From positions 294,814 through 358,813 of the forward strand of contig QRDG01000060.1 in NCBI GenBank assembly GCA_012064385.1: 64,000 nt of DNA, in the 5' to 3' direction. Of this stretch, positions 54,301 through 64,000 are shown piece by piece. Position numbers and translations under genes: made by a program. Under the pieces are notes generated by a model, which had not been told where the DNA came from, ran no database searches, and saw only the letters and a list, made by a program, of their open reading frames with translations. Each line of letters starts with the position of its first letter. The first letter of the stretch is position 1. The DNA comes from Puccinellia tenuiflora (Eukaryota > Streptophyta > Magnoliopsida > Poales > Poaceae).

Positions 54301-56020
54301 GGAACAGTGGAAACACTAGTGGAAATAGGGTATGGTAACTGATGACTTTTAGCTAACTGGCAAGAATCACATACATAAGGGTTTATTTCAGGTGTATGAG
54401 AAAGACTAAATTTTCTAAGAATCTGCTGAACGACAAATGAAGATGGATGTCCTAGACGACGATGCCACGTTGAAGACGAAGGATTTATTGTAACAAAAGC
54501 TTGCTTGGAAGGTCCAGTGGAGATAGGCACTAGCGGATAAAGACCACCACGACACGGTCCTTTAAACAGAATTCTCCTTGTGTGCAGGTCCTTAATCAAA
54601 AAGAAATAAGGGTGAAACTCAATGAATACATGATTATCAAGTGTAAGTTTATGAACAGAAAGAAGATTTTTTGATGCACTAGGAACATGAAGGATGTTAT
54701 TGAGATGTAAGGAACTATTAGGGGTGCGCAAAATTGAATGACCAATATGACTGATTTGCATACCATTGCCGTCTGCAGTTTGAACTCTGTCACGCCCATT
54801 GTACTTGTCATGAGTGGAGAGTCTGCTCAGATCCCCTGTGATATGATCTGTAGCTCCAGTGTCCTGGTACCAATTTGTATCCACTCCATAGGAAGCTGCA
54901 TGAGCAGCTTTGTCATCACGCCCATTCCGATCATCATCATCAGAGTTGTCATTGCCATAGCGCCACCAGCAATCACTGGCTGCATGACCATGTATCTTGC
55001 AAATCTGACAAGTAGCATCAACATAGGGAGTAGGAGCACGATTGCTGCGTCGTCGGCGAGTGTCTCTCCTAGCTCCATCATCACGTCGAGTGGTGTCATA
55101 GCGGCGGCCACCATTATCAGGGCGTCTGCCACCATCATCACGGCGCTTGTTGTCATCACGGTACATGTCACGACGTCCATCACGTCCACGGTCATCACGG
55201 CGGCTGTCACGCCAACGGTCTTCATCACGACGACCACGATCATCATCACGGCGGCCATTGTTATCACGGCGACCGCGGTCATCATCTTGACGACCACGGT
55301 CCCCATTGTTACGGGAACGTCCATCAGTACCTCGACGGACCAGGTTGGCTGACGAGACAAACACATCACCACTTTCCAGGAGCATAGCATTGCGCATATC
55401 ATGTGCACACATCTGATCAAACAGTTCATCAAGTGTAGTACCAGGATTGCCATTAACAGCGGAAACAAGATCGTTATAGGACCCATCAAGACCATGAAGA
55501 ATGTACCCCACAAGTTCATCATCATCAACAGGTTTGCCAATAGATGCAAGTTCAGAACAGAAGGATTTCATCTTTGCAAATACTGAGCAGTGGTCATCTC
55601 AAGCTTTTTTGTGGTGTTGAGCGCTCCACGAAGATGATTAATCTTAGAGCGTGATTGTGACGAGAGCATCGATGTGATGACCCCCCAGACCGCAGCAGTT
55701 GTTTCAAGACCAATGACATGGGAAACTATTTCAGGAGAAAAGGAGTTCAGCAAGTACCCAAGAACAGTTTGATCGCGAGCAACCCAGGCAGTGTACTCGG
55801 GGTTTGGAACTTTCTTCTTGCCCTTGTCAGCATCTTCAATCTCCAAGGTCTTGGCAGGGGCTGCATCGGTGCCGTCGAGCAGGCCATAGACCTGGGCACC
55901 ACGCAGAGTGGGGAGGACGAGGGTTTTCCAGTACAGAAAATTACCCCTCGTCAGCTTCGTGGATGGGGGAGACCCGAGGGCAACACCAAGAGCCATCGAG
56001 GAGGACGAAGAGGCCATCAC
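51393..56020 (-). pseudogene. Copia-3 gag-pol with three frame breaks
   Basis: The gag starts at 56020 (MMASSSSSMALG). The UBN2-type gag reads to 55568, where loss of one base in CAAAGATGA shifts the frame; the rest resumes at 55571 (MKSFCSELASIG). A long Arg/Asp-rich tract (RGRRDDDRGRRD type, about 55310-55050) precedes the zinc knuckle CQICKIHGHAASDC and protease DTGATDH. The integrase (HRRLGHP, CDSCQLAK, DWGGEY) shifts frame near 53890, and another shift occurs near 53400. RT (YVDDIIVTS) and RNase H (STEAEYKA, ARTKHIEIDF) then read cleanly to RRNLNLLRSLD. With three frameshifts it cannot make the full polyprotein, despite its young LTRs. Confidence 0.9.
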
Positions 56021-56373
56021 TCAGCAGATGTTGTCGTGGATGCGGCGGCGTCGAGGAGTCGAGGCAGCGGCAGATTTGTTCGTGTCGTAGATGCGGCGGC
56101 GTTGAGGTGAGTCGAGCGGCGGCAGATTCGTTGATGTTGTAATGTCGTTGTAGAGGCGGCGGCGTCGAGGTAGATCGAGCAGCAGCAGTCGTAGATGCGG
56201 CGGCCTTGAGCTAGGTCAGGACGACGGCAGGTTTGTGTATCGTGTGCAGCGGCCAGAAGCAAGGTCAGGCGGCAACAATGGCTTTGTGTTGTGGCGGCGG
56301 CCAACTAGGGTTGGCGGCGGCGAGGTTTTCCTGATCGATCGCTAGACTACGGAAGAGGCAGGCTCTGATACCA
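56021..56373 (-). other. Copia-3 5' leader with imperfect GCGGCGGCGTCGAG repeats
   Basis: Between the primer site and gag, several imperfect copies of a unit like GTAGATGCGGCGGCGTCGAG are found (about 56035-56210). The open frame on the minus strand (Ala/Ser/Thr-rich) follows from the repeat and has no start context or motif. It is best regarded as leader RNA. Confidence 0.6.
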
Positions 56374-56533
56374 TATTGATCTAGGCAGGAAACGATAACC
56401 CGTTAGGATCTCGTGTTTCATGTTATATAGGAGTAGGAAAAGCCCCTACTGTAGCAATACAAGAGTTTGTACGTATATTGGGTGGAGTACTACTCCATAC
56501 CATATATGCGTATTACATTTTTCCAACAATTAT

Positions 56534-58964
56534 GCTAAGCTTTCTAAAACCGTGTGGATTTAGTGCAGTTACTCGTCTTGCAAAGTGCATATGACACAAG
56601 ATTTGGAGAACAAATACTTCAGAAATAGCGAACCACAGACTTGATACAGTGCAGTTACTCATTTAGCAAAGCGTTGGCGTATAAAAGCATTGTATACCCT
56701 TTATCATTAACAAATTTAAAGGAACATGCCATCTCTATGTCGTTTTATCAACTCTTGTGGTTTCTACTTGCAAATAAATTACTTTAATTTTTTACAGAGG
56801 TACGTCAAAGAACTGTATTGGAGGAATAACTTCAAAATCTTTAAATAGACATTTCTTGTATGACTTATTTTGAACCTTATGTACAAATTTCAAAAGTAAG
56901 AATCTAGTACAAAAACCATTGAGATGGTAAGCAAAAAATGTACCTGCATTTAAGGCACTCTTCTCACGCACATAGTGATTCTTCTTTAACGCCAATGTGT
57001 CGCACAATATTTTCACTTTGGCATGCCATCTCTCTTCTCATTTTGAAAACAAAGTACACATTATACTAATCAGATATACAATGCAGAATAGTATGAACAA
57101 TGATACAAAACATCACGTAAGGAGAACTGCTATGCTGCAGTATGAGTAGTTTTCTTACTGTGAGTGCTCCATATGGTTGCAGTAATTACCCCCAAATGAG
57201 CAAGACATCCTGATGGTAGAAAAACTGTAAGGAACCTTGAGCATTTTATTTTTATTGTTTGAGAATTCTCAGGAGATCTACATATCTTTCCACTAACTAG
57301 GAAAGTCGGACCTGTGGTAGCTCAAGACAACTCAAACAGTTCAAATTACGGAGGTATGAATCAATACCATCAGAGTGAATCAGAGTGAAGATTATGAATC
57401 AATATATATCATCAGAGTGAAACAAGTGGACAACACAAATTATGTTGTCCATGGTATGAATCAATACCATCAGAGTGAAGATTATAGGCTTTTTTTCCTT
57501 GAGATAAAAGCCACTATATGTTGTAGTAACACAAAATCACGTGAAAATAGTCAGTAGTACTGACGTATGGCCCAGACAATTTCACTATCAAACCCAGTCA
57601 TATATAACCAGGAGGAACATAAGCATCAGGAAGGTCAGCCTGCTCTAACTTATCCAAGAATAACAATGTAGTTCTGCATTTCCAGGTTAGCCTAGTCAGA
57701 ATCAGTCTCTCAATCTATATTTGATTTGAAACCGAAATTCAATTTGTTTTCACAGAAAACATATGGAAAGCAGTACTTTGGCCACTAGCTGGATAATATC
57801 TGCCTTTTTCTGTTTCCAAACCCAAAATACGACTATGCATTTCTAGTGATTGTGGTGTTGTTGCCTCAATGTTCATGGTAAAAAAACATTCCTAATAATC
57901 CTGACCAGCATTTGCATAAGTAATAAGTACTACTAATTAACCGTCTGGATTCTGGATCAATCCACTAACAAAATTATGAAGTTTCTATTCTAAAAACGTA
58001 GGAAAGTTATATCCTGCCTCTCAACTATCCCTAGTCCAACAAAAAAAATATCCAGTGGAATTTGCTTAAGCTAGATAAGTCGTTGCCAAGTACAAACCCT
58101 GACACAATCAACATATTGCATGGCTATGGCAGGTAACTGGCAGTATTCAGACACTGGTCCTAATATGCAACCAAACCATTGCAATATATATTGTCAATGG
58201 AGCTATAACCCATCAGTCATTATTTGCATCAAACATCTGATAGAGTTTCTTACTGACATATAAGGTTCATTGCTTTATTGATATTGTTTAAAAAGAAGAG
58301 TTGAAGTCATCACCAATCAACAAAAAAAATATTAGTCATTATTTCTGCTGCCAAAAATTAATTACGTCAGAATAATTAAAAACAACACTCCTAATTCCGT
58401 TCATGTCTAGATAACAGCAGACTCGCAACTATACAGAACTACCCGCTGAATGTGAGTTGCGCATTAGAAAGCATACCAGTGACCAGTCACCAGTCTGAAG
58501 GTAACACCCAAACCTGTTAGAATTCGTCAAGCCTTGTTTCTACTTGATGGCTTAAATGAGTTGTAATACATAATACAATGAGAATCGAGAAGGCATAGCA
58601 TTCATCTAGTTCTACAGATTCCACCATCAGTAACAGCAGTCCTTGTCTACAACAGAGCCTTAATTAACAAACAAAAGATCAACTGCTTCACTTTTCTCCA
58701 ACCAATCCATATCGCACAACGACTACACAAGCCAGCATTCCTATTTTGTATTTCTATTTGCTCGCATCACATGAACTGGGGCTCTGAACGAGCATAGAAA
58801 TTGTTCCTGGTATTGAGCAAACACATAGTCTTTTAAAGTTGCAATCAAGTGTGGTTCCTGCAGTGAGATCTTGTGGCATCAATACACCATCCTTAAAGAA
58901 AAAACTTAACGATCGTCCACATAGAGAATGGCTCTCCTTATTACTGGTTTCAGCCTTGCGGCTG
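56534..58964. other. Intergenic, with a small TATGAATCAATACC repeat cluster
   Basis: No gene was recognised. At 57355-57490 three partial copies of TATGAATCAATACCATCAG then AGTGAAG occur, separated by a hairpin (GGACAACA...TGTTGTCC, about 57428-57450). The rest is AT-rich spacer. Confidence 0.5.
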
Positions 58965-59549
58965 ATGCCGATCCCGCGACCTCCACCCCCGCCGCCACCA
59001 AAGCGTCAGCGACGCGGCGACTGCTTCCCCCTCTGCTCTCGCGGCGGAGGGAGTAGCGGCAGCAGAGGAGGAGGGCGCAGCAGAGGCGGTGGGGTGGTGA
59101 TCCGCGATGTCGAGCATCGTCGGTCGCCACCACGTGGGAGCCTCCGCCCGCGCCGGCGCGACGACACGCGGGTGAAGGAGGAGGAGCCGGAGGACGTGAA
59201 GCCCCTGGTGCTTCCGGCGGGGTACGAGGTGCCACCCGCGCTACACGACAAGGCGCACAACGGCGACATCCCCGGCCAAAGCTTCGCTCTGGTGGCGTCG
59301 GTCAGCGAGATCGAGCGGGACTCCCCCGGCTTCCTGGAGACCGTGGAGCGCTCGGCGCAGATGGCCGCCTCGGCCTCCACCTCCCGGGCGCATCACGACG
59401 GCGCGTCCACCTCCCGGGCGCATCATGACGGCGCGTCCACCTCCCGCGTCGATTCCTCCTCCACCCTCATCCTCCTCGACGACAGCGATGACAGCGGCGA
59501 CAACTTCGACTGGTCCGCCGAGTGGAGTAGATTTAGGTTTAGTTTTTAG
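58965..59549 (+). CDS. Unrecognised acidic protein with a Gly/Arg-rich N-terminal half
   Basis: The frame is open from 58839, but the likely start is the ATG at 58965 (MPIPRPPPPPPPKRQRRGD), giving 194 residues; the upstream part has spacer-like codon use. The protein has a proline run, a basic patch, an SRGGGRSRGGG stretch, KEEEPEDVKPL, a conserved-looking block (LPAGYEVPPALHDKAHNGDI), two perfect and one partial copy of ASTSRAHHDG, and an acidic tail (LLDDSDDSGDNFDW). GC content is far above the flanks. No known domain was recognised. The acidic end recalls the VLSDDED tail of the broken ORF at 27.4 kb, so it may be an element-associated gene rather than a plant gene. Confidence 0.5.
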   Translation: MPIPRPPPPPPPKRQRRGDCFPLCSRGGGSSGSRGGGRSRGGGVVIRDVEHRRSPPRGSLRPRRRDDTRVKEEEPEDVKPLVLPAGYEVPPALHDKAHNGDIPGQSFALVASVSEIERDSPGFLETVERSAQMAASASTSRAHHDGASTSRAHHDGASTSRVDSSSTLILLDDSDDSGDNFDWSAEWSRFRFSF

Positions 59550-59639
59550 TTTAATTTCGTTCAAATATTGTAATATATAACAAAATTTGAATGAAATTGA
59601 AACCGTTTCATAGTTTTTGTTTTTTCTTATTGAGGGCTC

Positions 59640-59772
59640 CGACCGTTTAAGGGGTGCCGGTGTGGGAGGAAAAAAAAAGCGCCGGACAAGTGTTCGGCAC
59701 CCCCAATTGGGCCTCCAACGGAGGTGTGCCGAACACAATTTAGGCACTCCCCGTGAAGATGCTCTTAGTCCT
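59640..59772. mobile_element. Small fold-back (MITE-like) element
   Basis: A perfect 11-bp inverted repeat GTGTTCGGCAC / GTGCCGAACAC (59690-59700 and 59726-59736) sits within weaker outer complementarity (GGGGTGCC at 59651 and GGCACTCCCC at 59744). The right end, GAAGATGCTCTTA, resembles common grass small-transposon ends. It lies in the 3' region of the preceding ORF. Borders are uncertain. Confidence 0.45.
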
Positions 59773-60333
59773 TAGTTTTTTTTCCTTTTTAATGCGCTTT
59801 GTTCTCAGGGTCTCTTTGTTGGGTTTTTTTTGGCTTTCCACTGAAATAAGGGGTTAGCTTCGCGTTGGGCTTTTCCAAAGCCAGCACAAGAAATGCACTG
59901 CGAAGAGAAAGCACGATTTGAGGTGCTTCGGTGGCTTTCCGCAGCTTTTGATGAATCGTTATTTCTCTGGGCGCAACTTGGTGGCGCACGCGTGCCACCA
60001 GAAGGTCAGAGAGCGCACGCGCTAAAAATGGTAAGTTTTCCTCCCGCACGACCTCACGAGCCAAGAAAGAGAAAAACCGGTCGGCAGCCCATGTGCACCT
60101 GTTTATCTTAGGTACGTACAAATAGATGATGTCAGCCACGTGCAAACTCATTTGAGTTTTTTTTGAAAAGTCATAACTTTTAAACGTCCAAATTAAAATC
60201 TGTCTTCACCATAGTGCTCCTTGTGATGAGATCTTCGAAACTAGATCTCACATGAACATGTTTCGACAATTATTTTTCAAAAGCAACTTTGTGTTATAAA
60301 TTTGCTTTTCTATCGCAAAAGCAAGTTTAAGGT
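59773..60333. other. Spacer, nothing recognised
   Basis: No gene found. The stretch around 60150-60290 (AAGTCATAACTTTTAAACGTCC, then AACTAGATCTCACATGAACATG) looks like old repeat sequence, but the family is not clear. Confidence 0.4.
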
Positions 60334-61766
60334 TGATGTATGTAAAATGCATACATAAACTTTGTATTATAATACTCATATTTTAATCATATTTGCATCA
60401 TATAAGGGTTATATCATTGTTTTATAATGATTTTGAGAAGATTTCACAGTTTTTCTATTTTTCTGTAATTAACCCTGCACTGGCAGAAAACCCTATTTTC
60501 TATATTTTGATGTTTCAGGGACCCAAACGACGTCGAAATGACTTGAAAATTTACGGGCATCAATTTTTGGAAATAACAAAGGGTAGAAGCGAATGAAGCG
60601 AAAATGTGGAATCCCGAAGGCCAAAAGAGGTGGGCCCACGCGGCCAGATTCCTTGGCCGCGTGGGACCCATCAACTTGGCCCTCGTGGCTCCGTTGCCGT
60701 CGATCTTTCTTCCAGAAGCTTTGTCTTGACCTAAAACCGACTATAAAAATAGTCCCCCGATGAGTTTCGTAAGGAGGCGGCGGAGAAACACAAAACCACG
60801 AAACAGAGAGTCAGAAGGCTGCCGTCGGAGAAGATCGGAGGGGGGAAACGCCGCCGAAATCACCTCCGGAGGGCTCCATCCCCCTCTGGCGTGTTCATCA
60901 TCAACATCTACAGCAAGATCATCTCCATCTCTCCACTGTAAATTCTTGGTAAACATGATGTATGATGCAATATACTATTCCCTTGATCTATTGTGTCTCC
61001 CCATCTATGTTTGAGAAGTGATTTGTTCATGGCAATAGTGAAATAGTTCGTTTTTTGGTTGCATACAAGTTTTGTTATCTTTTATGATTGTCTTTATGTA
61101 CAATATATGAGTGCACGCATATGTTGGGGAATGCATGTAAGGCGATCACCGGTAAAGTAATGGAGTGAGGGAGACTTGGGAGGACATGTAAACCTGAGAC
61201 CGAGTCATGAAGTTAATTTATTGGGGGATATACATAGGGGACCTTAGAACTTAAGGCTATGCTGGGACTTTTATGTCTTAATAAATCTTGTGCAGTCATT
61301 TACTTGGCCATAAGAACCATCATAAGGGGTTTTAGTTCATTTACTTGGCTACACCTATTTATGGCTCCTTCCTAGAAGAAACAATTAAGACTGAAACATG
61401 TGCTTCACTAATTGTGACAACCACATGAATGAAATAACACTTGCTAGAACATTTGCTCCCTTGAGATATTTGCTACTTGCTACTTTGAGAAACTTGCTTG
61501 AGAAAACTGCTGAGAGAAACTTGCTCTAAGAAACTTGCGTTCGAAACTTGATTGAGAAACTTGTTACTAGATAAACCCATTCCACATCACTTGCTTTCAT
61601 TAGTTAGTTTCTTTCATATTTAAACTTATTGCTTTGCACAAACGGCCATATAAGAGGGTTATAGGGCTTTAGAGAATAGATAGTTTACCTTCAGCTCCTC
61701 GTGGGTTCGACACTCAAATACTTATCGAATTGTGCTATAGTGATTCCTTGCTTTTGGGGATTATCA
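60334..61766 (+). repeat. Gypsy LTR (5' LTR)
   Basis: The right end is well defined: ...GGGGATTATCA at 61766, followed by a primer site. The left end is put at TGATGTATG (60334) because TGAT mirrors ATCA, but this is tentative. TATA-like ACTATAAAAATAG (60741) precedes an R region with CACGAAACAGAGAG and CTCCATCCCCCTCTGG. Near 61440-61575 a set of GAGAAACTTGCT-type repeats is present. It belongs to a common large-LTR Triticeae Gypsy type. Confidence 0.7.
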
Positions 61767-61773
61767 AGCTATT

Positions 61774-61795
61774 TTCTGGCGCCGTTGCCGGGGAG
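61774..61795 (+). promoter_or_regulatory. Gypsy primer binding site region
   Basis: TCTGGCGCCGTTGCCGGGGA lies 7 bases after the LTR end. It is the standard tRNA primer site context of several Triticeae Gypsy families and fixes the plus orientation of the element. Confidence 0.75.
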
Positions 61796-62356
61796 CATTG
61801 TGCTAAGCTTTTATTCTTGCTTGCATTGCATACTAACATATAAATCTAAAACACAAAACATTTATAAAATGGAAAACAACCAAACAATTATAGATCTGTA
61901 TAATATGTATCTTGAGTTAGGACATGAAGTGTTTGAGGAGAAAATTAGATTTTATTTGCATAACAATCATGTTTGTGGTAGTACTAATTCTTTGAACACC
62001 TTTATTGCTAATGCTAAGGAAAACCTTAAGCTTGGGGAAGTTTGTTTTGATGAATATGATTTTTTTTGTCCCCCAAGTTTGGAAGAGAAAATTTATTTTG
62101 ATGATACTATGTCTCCCATTTATGATGATTACAATGATGAATATGATATTTTCAGTCCACCTACTATTAAGGATGAAAGTGATTTGATTGAGTTTGATGA
62201 TCCATTATGCTCATTAGATGATAAGTCTTTATGTGGTGATTCTATTCAAAACTATGTGGTTGTGTTTAACTTTAATGATTGCAACTATTATGAGAGAGGA
62301 AGAGATAAGAATCCCCTTATGTTTCTATGTTATTTAAAATGCAAGCTATTGATTAT

Positions 62357-63652
62357 TGAAAGGATCGATGAGGTTAACTAGAGGGGGGTGAATAGGTTAA
62401 CTACAAATTTTACTTCTTTTTCGTTTTAAAAGAATATTGCTCAAATATAAGTTCTCTAGAATATGCAACTAGGTGAACAACCTTATATGATGAGCAAAGA
62501 TCACTAGCACAAGATATAGATATGGTAAGCTAGTGCTAACAAGTAAAGGTAAGTGCAAAGATAAGCAACAAGATGACACGAAGATTTATCCCGAAGTTCA
62601 CTTCCCAATGGAAGCTAATCTCCGTTGGAGCGGCGCGGTGTTCACCAAAGTGAAACACCGAGTAGCCTTGATATGGCACACCGTTTCTCCGTCGTGACTT
62701 ACCACCGATGTGGCGAGGCACTTGTCACTATGTTGCCGTTGAGGTTGACAACTAGAACCTTTACAAGGATGAAGCACACTCCACAAGTTGGAGGGTCTTC
62801 ACCAAATGCACCGAGCCGCCAAGACTCGATGCCCAAGGCCGGGGCACACACCACAACTTAATTGGTGGCTCCCGGCAAAGTCTTCGTAGCTCCCAAAGCT
62901 CCGAAGGACCACAACCTCTTAGGGTTCCAATGAACACCAAGAGTAGCAAGCCCCCTCTCACAAATCAAGGGGGAAATCAAATTGGTTTGGTTAAGTGTAG
63001 ATCTAGGTCTCCTCTCTCTAATCTCCAAAGGACTAAGTGATTGAGTGGCTAGAGAGAGATCTATCGATTTGAAGCTTTCAAACAATGGCGGTGTTCTTCT
63101 TTTGGTCGTGGTAGTTGTCTCGAGGTAGATGGAGGGGTATAAGTACCCCTCCACAAAAACTAGCCGTTTGGAAGAGCAGCACGCATGAACAAACTGGGTC
63201 GCCGGCCTGGAGCCCGGCCTGGGGGCCGGCCACCATCCAGACGCCTCCGGCCTGGAGATCGGCCCAGGCCGGCCAGGGGGCCGGCCACCGATCACGGACA
63301 GGAACTAGCAGGGCCGCCGGCCTGGACCCCGGCCTGGGCTGGCCAGGAGGCCGGCCACCCACCCGAGGCCTCCGGCCTGGAGGCCGGCCACCCTCCAGAG
63401 GCGCCCGGCCTGGAGCCCGGCTAGGGCCGGTTTGGGTGCCGGCCACCCACCCGACAGCTCCGGCCTGGAGCCCGGCCTAGGCCGGTCTGGGGGGCGGCCA
63501 GCCTGCTGAGTGTCTTTCTTCCCTATTACTTTTCCGATAATACGGCATTTCTTCCTTTTTGCATATTTCCTGTTGATACTAAAGAGTAGGTTAAATACTT
63601 CCAAGTGTTGTAATCAAACGTCAAAACAAGATTATCGGACTATGTCCTTTCA
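62357..63652 (+). mobile_element. Solo LTR with ATTAT target duplication
   Basis: It starts TGAAAGGATCGATGAGG and ends ATGTCCTTTCA; the terminal eight bases TGAAAGGA / TCCTTTCA are inverted. A perfect 5-bp ATTAT lies at 62352-62356 and 63653-63657. There is no interior, so this is one LTR left after recombination between two. It holds CTAGAGGGGGGTGAATAGG near its left end and a GC-rich repeat near its right end. Open frames in it are not genes. Confidence 0.85.
63196..63510. repeat. GC-rich minisatellite inside the solo LTR
   Basis: Imperfect repeats of CCGGCCTGGAGCCCGGCC and GGGCCGGCCACC, with a spacing of roughly 50-65 bases, form many nested palindromes. Overlapping frames on both strands come from this composition. 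Confidence 0.75.
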
Positions 63653-63745
63653 ATTATTATATGCATTGGTTACCTCAAATTTGTTGTTATTTATTCATAT
63701 ATAAAATGCCAATGCATAGGAAAAGAGTTAGACTTAAAAGTTAAT

Positions 63746-64000
63746 GGTTTAATGTTTTGTGGTGTGCTCTTTATGCTTTTATTTCCTATTCAGTTTGGGC
63801 ACACCTTTATATCTTGAGAACTTGAAAAATAACTTTACCTACTGTTTTTAACAATTAGTTTAAGATTTTCATTTTATATAAAATTTGGGAAAGTAAATGA
63901 GAAGGATGAGTAACGGAGCCGTTGGGGTCGACCTTGAACATGTGTTGTTCATGCCAATGGAACCGTTGCAAAGTCTCTAAGATTAAAACTTTTTCCAAGG
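63746..64000 (+). other. Probable continuation of the Gypsy 5' region
   Basis: AT-rich sequence after the leader ORF, ending with GTAACGGAGCCGTTGGGGTCG and then AGGTCGACC-like text. It is probably the leader between this ORF and gag, with no frame to annotate. Confidence 0.4.

Larger units (their letters stand above)
51235..56528 (-). mobile_element. Copia-3, complete LTR retrotransposon with ATTAT target duplication
   Basis: A 5.29-kb minus-strand element. Its LTRs are 51235-51385 (151 bp, 3' LTR) and 56377-56528 (152 bp, 5' LTR), TGTTGG...AGATCA, differing by two substitutions and one indel. A perfect 5-bp duplication ATTAT flanks it (51230-51234 and 56529-56533). The primer site TGGTATCAGAGCC (complement at 56361-56373) fits initiator tRNA-Met, and the polypurine tract is AAGGGAGGG. 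With 1.3 changes per 100 bp, insertion would be around half a million years ago at commonly used grass rates, with wide error. Confidence 0.95.
61869..63745 (+). pseudogene. Gypsy leader ORF upstream of gag, split by a solo LTR
   Basis: The first half starts at 61869 (MENNQTIIDLYNMYLELGHE) and runs to about 62351. It is Asp/Glu/Tyr/Phe-rich (FDEYDFFCPPSLEEKIYFDD), as in the extra ORF that precedes gag in several large Triticeae Gypsy families; its role is unknown. A 1296-bp solo LTR at 62357-63652 breaks it. The second half resumes at 63653 and reads FIYKMPMHRKRVRLKS to about 63740. Downstream gag and pol are outside the window or lost. Confidence 0.65.

Noticed and set aside
54738..55352. 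204-codon Ile/Thr-rich ORF on the plus strand
   Set aside because: It is the antisense of the Arg/Asp repeat tract and protease region of Copia-3 gag-pol.
62858..63604. ORFs of up to 145 codons, Pro/Gly/Arg-rich
   Set aside because: They come from the minisatellite of the solo LTR and differ by frame without any conserved motif.

Overview
The window is nuclear DNA from a grass, most likely a Triticeae-type genome (wheat, Aegilops, barley or rye). Intron-containing plant genes are scattered in a deep nest of Copia, Gypsy, CACTA and LINE elements. The CACTA subterminal motifs (TTAGTCCCGGTT and TGCCGAGCG types) and the Gypsy leader after a TGGCGCCGTTGCCGGGGA primer site are familiar from those genomes. 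The species cannot be fixed from the sequence alone.

Layout. 1-2385 is the 3' half and 3' LTR of a Copia element (Copia-1), inserted into the gag of a second, decayed Copia (Copia-2, 2386 to about 6674). 6.7-9.4 kb holds an old Gypsy LTR remnant and a Stowaway-like MITE. 9406-12241 is a complete 2.84-kb CACTA element with a 3-bp target duplication; it carries a B3-like exon. Next comes a gene-bearing stretch: a GDSL esterase/lipase (12513-14131, minus, 5 exons), a pectinesterase-like gene (16430-17869, plus, 5 exons, unusual active site) and a glycine-rich secreted protein (21474-22511, minus). A 5'-truncated LINE with a 15-bp target duplication lies between the last two.

23.8-31.4 kb is a nest: LINE C-terminus, broken by a short-LTR element, broken by a second CACTA with decayed TNP2 and C48-protease-like genes, broken in turn by a non-coding Gypsy-type element. 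A 255-bp run of N lies at 34602-34856. To its right, a 5.5-kb block occurs twice as direct repeats at about 99.6% identity (34857-40349 and 41806-47303). The block includes the distal 5' flank of the next gene, an intact intronless G-type lectin receptor-like kinase (47754-50180). A complete 5.3-kb Copia (Copia-3, minus) with 151/152-bp LTRs and an ATTAT target duplication follows. The last 8 kb has one unrecognised small ORF, a fold-back element, and a Gypsy LTR and leader ORF split by a solo LTR that also has an ATTAT duplication.

Four genes look intact: GDSL, pectinesterase-like, glycine-rich protein and receptor kinase. All four are predicted to enter the secretory pathway and act at the wall or plasma membrane, but nothing in the sequence links them functionally. 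I found no clearly new biological system. The points most worth a second look are the pectinesterase-like protein with substituted catalytic residues, the recent duplication upstream of the receptor kinase, the doubtful join at the N gap, and the B3-like exon inside the small CACTA.
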